This document shows, one piece after another, positions 60,907-64,000 of a DNA stretch of 64,000 bases. Position 1 is the stretch's first letter; every line of letters begins with the position of its first letter. The notes under the pieces were generated by a model. It worked only from the letters and a program-made list of their open reading frames with translations. It made no database searches and was not told the DNA's origin. Source of the stretch: Cokeromyces recurvatus (Eukaryota > Mucoromycota > Mucoromycetes > Mucorales > Mucoraceae); the NCBI RefSeq assembly GCF_025118155.1, contig NW_026251413.1:248001-312000 (forward strand), written 5' to 3'. Both the position numbers and the translations under genes were made by a program.

Positions 60907-62453
60907 TTATTTTTGTAGCATTAACCTCTTTTCCAATATGTCTACAAACATGGAATGGAAATTATCTACATCCTTAAAGCCTTCAATGTATGATGGAGTT
61001 AACGATTAAAAAAAAATATATATACATGTATATATACATGTATGTATGTCTTACTTACTTGGAAAATAATTGACATCCACTACATAATAATGATTGGTTT
61101 GTGATTCTAACAAGACATCAAAGCCAAAGAAAGTGAGTCCCTATTAAAATAGAAAGTGTAAGCTTACTTCCTTTTTCTTTTCTTTTCTTTACCAATTGAA
61201 GTTGCAAGCTGTCTGCTATCTTTTGTAATCTATTATTATCCAAAATCGATTCTTTATATCCATGAACATTATTTGGATCAGACCTTAAAAAGACTTTGTC
61301 AAGTTCATCTGAAAGTTCAATTTCTGTCTCGAAGCTCTTTGGTAATGTTTGACTATCAAAATGGACTACATCTAATTATAATGTGTATATGTTGTAAGTG
61401 TGGGGGTGGGGGTGCCATCTTAATATAGGCTTCGCCTCCTCCCTTCAAATTTAAATAAATCAACAACACTTTTTATACCTCCAGTTTTATCCAAATTTTT
61501 AAATGAAGGTCTAGTTGATGCAGTAATTTGTCCATCTGCTACGTAAACTTTAACTATTACGCCGTCATGTTGAATAAATTCTTGCAACATAACCGAGTCA
61601 TTCTTTACAAACATTTCTAATTTTGCCATGCCTTGTTTAGAGGGTATAAGAGTCATTTGATGAGCCTCAGTTGAAGAACAAGCTGTCCTACGTTTACACA
61701 TTACCTACATACACCGAAAGTATTAAAAGACATCATCTCCATATTATATTATATTATATTATAGCATTACACTTTACTGGAAAATTTATCTCTGCTGTAT
61801 CTTTCGTATTCCAATCTTTTATAGAATCTAAAGCCATACTTTTTGGTACATGAAATAATGGTTGACCATCTAATGAGTGTGTATATATTAATATTGAACA
61901 TAGACACTCCTTCCCTTCTTTATTTTATATCGTAGTTTTGTCTGCTGCCTATTTTACCTAATATCTCCTTTTCTGAACATGTTTGTGTATGATGGTATAA
62001 ATGCATTCTATCCAATACCTTTTCAATATTTATCCAAGCATCAATAATAATCACCTCTGGATGCCTTTTACTATATTCCTATTGAACTTGTTAATTTTTT
62101 TATTATTTAACTATTATGTATTGTATAGACCTTACAATAAAATTGTCATATAACTTTTTTGCCTCAATATCACCGCGGTCTATTTTTGCAACAAGATCAG
62201 TCATCTTGTGTACGATCAAGTCTAATTTTCCTTGTTCTTCAAAAGGTTTCGAGATATCAATATGAATAATACGAATATTTCGTTTACTAATAATAATAAA
62301 AAAAGAAAGAATGTCAATCTTATTTAGATCATCTTTTTTTGTTCTCGCGTTCCAATAAACTTACATTGCATATTCTTCGAGTCCTATAAAGCCTGAACGA
62401 ACGATTTTTTTCCTTGTAAAGATTAATCCGACTGTTTTTATACCATAACTCAT
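60907..62453 (-). CDS. ITPK1: Inositol-tetrakisphosphate 1-kinase (ATP-grasp)
   Basis: Eight exons (62453-62365, 62286-62136, 62078-61958, 61869-61778, 61704-61479, 61371-61193, 61140-61059, 60980-60907) give 337 residues, standard for the family. The N-terminal substrate domain includes VGLIFTRKKI, DISKPFEEQG and LIVHKMTD; ITPK relatives have HKLTD here. The ATP-grasp core includes INFPVMCKRR, LQEFIQHDGVIVKVYVADGQ, TRPSFKNLDK, GLTFFGFDVLLE and metal-binding VVDVNYFPSFK. It phosphorylates inositol polyphosphates on the route to InsP5/InsP6. The second-last junction (CCAA/GTAAGT to GAAG/GC) and the GGAG/GTATAA donor are chosen by frame and homology. The alternatives run into stops. Confidence 0.9.
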
Positions 62454-63794
62454 TATAAGAATAAAAAAAAAGGGGGGGGGAAAGGAAGTGAGTTGATTTA
62501 TATAATCTCTCTAAATTGAAAAAAAAAAAGAAAAAATATGTGGATATATAAAAATATTTATTTATTAATATTTATAAAAAAAAAGAAAGAATAAAAATTA
62601 CATAAAGTTAAACTTTTTTTAGTCCGACATTAATATTATTAAGGTCAGGGTAACATGGAGTAGTATATGAATACATATAGAATTCTTTTTTTTTTTTATA
62701 GCAGCATTCTTCTTTATTCTGCTATTATTATAGATAGACTTCTTGCATGGAAAAAAAAAAGAAACAAAATTTCCAAGTTGGGTAATTTAAAAAAGAAAAA
62801 GGAAAAAAAAAAAAAGAAGAATTCCTATAATTGAAGACAATATACGATATAAATTAACCTTACCCGTGTATGTATGTATGTTAGTTAGTTCAGGAGTAGA
62901 GAATTAAAGGTAAATAAATACAAATGAACTACATCTCATATGAATAGAGTCTTTATGAATCAAGTTCGTGGAGAGTGGTACAGACAACAGACTAACAAAG
63001 AAGAAAGTAGATAGAGTAGAAAGTTTAGTCAAGGAACCTTTCACTAGTATCTGGAAATAATGATGTTTGTAGATCAATTGTATCATTAGCAATTCATATA
63101 TAGAGTGATGAAAAGAGATAAAGAGAGAGAGAGAGAGAGAGAACAAGTAGTGAATAAGCTGCATACTATAGAATTTGAAACAGAGTTAAAAATAATTTTG
63201 AGATGATGCCAAGAAGATAATGAAATATCCTATATTTGTTGTGCCTGAATATAGGTGATGATTTCATGAAAAAAAAAAGTAGCTTACGATTCGTTTATAT
63301 GAATAAGTACGTATATGTATACTATTTTTGTAATTAGCCTTTTGTTTTATTATATTCCAAGAGTCAATCAACTCTATTGCAATATCAAGATATGACTACT
63401 GCTACTGCCCTTTTATTCTCTCGAGTGATATACTAGAAATAATTCATTTTATATATTTATAAAATATACACATACACGGTAGTCGCCAGCCTATTACTAC
63501 TACTCTTCTATGATAACCTATTTAGGAGCATTGACTACTACTTTATTCTCCTTGTAGTAATTATCAAATGATGATTGAAAAGTTGCTGCTGTTGATTTAC
63601 TCGTCGTCGTCGTCCGGATAGAATTAATAGTAGTAGTAGTAGTAGCAGCAGAAAATTAATATCGGGTCTTGAAGTGTTCACACACAATTCAAACAAGTGT
63701 TTCAATTTCATTGGCCAAGTAGCAAAAAGTAGTAGCAAAAGTAAAGATCACAAATTATTATATATAAAAATATTGAACTGCGCAACCCTTTTTT

Positions 63795-63829
<35 letters not shown>

Positions 63830-63870
63830 CCCTTTAGTCGACTTTTAATATCTCCATTGGGTGTCTTTAT

Positions 63871-63904
<34 letters not shown>

Positions 63905-63917
63905 ATATAAATATATA
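62454..63917. other. Intergenic region, 1.46 kb
   Basis: AT-rich with G8 near 62472, a GA repeat (about 63124-63142), TCG/TAG trinucleotide runs near 63603-63647, T33 (63797-63829) and a TG/TA repeat (about 63873-63900). The latter two form the probable promoter of the gene starting at 63918. Frames at 62904-63164 and 63538-63738 are low-complexity and rejected. Confidence 0.45.
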
Positions 63918-64000
63918 ATGAACGTCAACGATCCTCTTACTGAACTATTATCATTGCCAGTCAATTTTACTGTTGAGCCCCTGTTAACTCCAAACAACTC
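63918..64000 (+). CDS. Start of an unidentified gene, cut by the window edge
   Basis: An ATG after the T33 and TG/TA tracts opens MNVNDPLTELLSLPVNFTVE and continues open to the window end (27 codons). Its composition is more protein-like than the upstream sequence and its G/C content rises. It is too short to name. Frame continuation to the right would confirm it. Confidence 0.5.
   Translation, partial: MNVNDPLTELLSLPVNFTVEPLLTPNN

Noticed and set aside
61420..61478. ITPK1 exon read through GGIKSVVDLFKFEGRRRSLY to a stop
   Set aside because: GGAG/GTATAA joined to ATTAG/ATGTAGTCC gives the conserved continuation DVVHFDSQTLPKS; the read-through is intron sequence.
62904..63164. Minus-strand frame of 86 codons with a Ser/Leu repeat
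   Set aside because: The repeat is the translation of a GA microsatellite; no other coding evidence.

Overview
The window looks like nuclear DNA of a filamentous early-diverging fungus, most likely Mucoromycota (Mucorales-like). It is very AT-rich and full of long A/T homopolymers. Genes are split by short GT..AG introns (mostly 50-100 nt, acceptors usually TAG). Ribosomal protein S4 uses a strongly C/G-ending codon set, while ordinary genes use A/T-ending codons. No bacterial, viral or organellar gene order is present. Most gene models below were spliced by hand, and every junction was checked for frame.

Layout. 0.8-5.4 kb: three minus-strand genes (iron-sulfur L-serine dehydratase, HIT-family nucleotide hydrolase Hnt1, LEA-2-like membrane protein). 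5.9-18.8 kb: TRA1, the giant pseudokinase scaffold of the SAGA and NuA4 complexes, 4,050 codons with one 9.65 kb exon. 19-27.4 kb: small secreted peptide, aldehyde dehydrogenase, bZIP factor, propionate/acetate-CoA ligase. 27.4-32 kb: gene-poor, with a dead GNAT acetyltransferase. 32-43 kb: F-box/WD40 protein, mitochondrial Trp-tRNA synthetase, neutral-sphingomyelinase-like enzyme, HEM2, an unrecognised zinc-ribbon-like acidic protein, and cytochrome c heme lyase. 43.6-53.2 kb: mostly a gene desert between two identical tRNA-Pro(UGG) genes, with one aquaporin, a dead Tc1/mariner transposase and a three-unit diverged tandem repeat. 53.5-64 kb: a family-16 methyltransferase, a Cep120-like C2 protein, a Cue2-type Smr endonuclease, RPS4, an inositol polyphosphate kinase, and the start of a gene that leaves the window.

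Functional links. HEM2 (haem synthesis) and the haem lyase (haem attachment to cytochrome c) lie about 2.5 kb apart, and mitochondrial TrpRS is nearby. Fungal genes are monocistronic, so this is probably coincidence. TRA1 is chromatin co-activation. RPS4, the Smr protein and TrpRS belong to translation and its quality control. The best candidates for a second look are the Cep120-like protein in an apparently non-flagellated lineage, the bacterial-type serine dehydratase with a conserved terminal cysteine, the SUMO-site cluster in the Tra1 insertions, and the tandem repeat beside tRNA-Pro. I did not find a clear undescribed multi-gene system.
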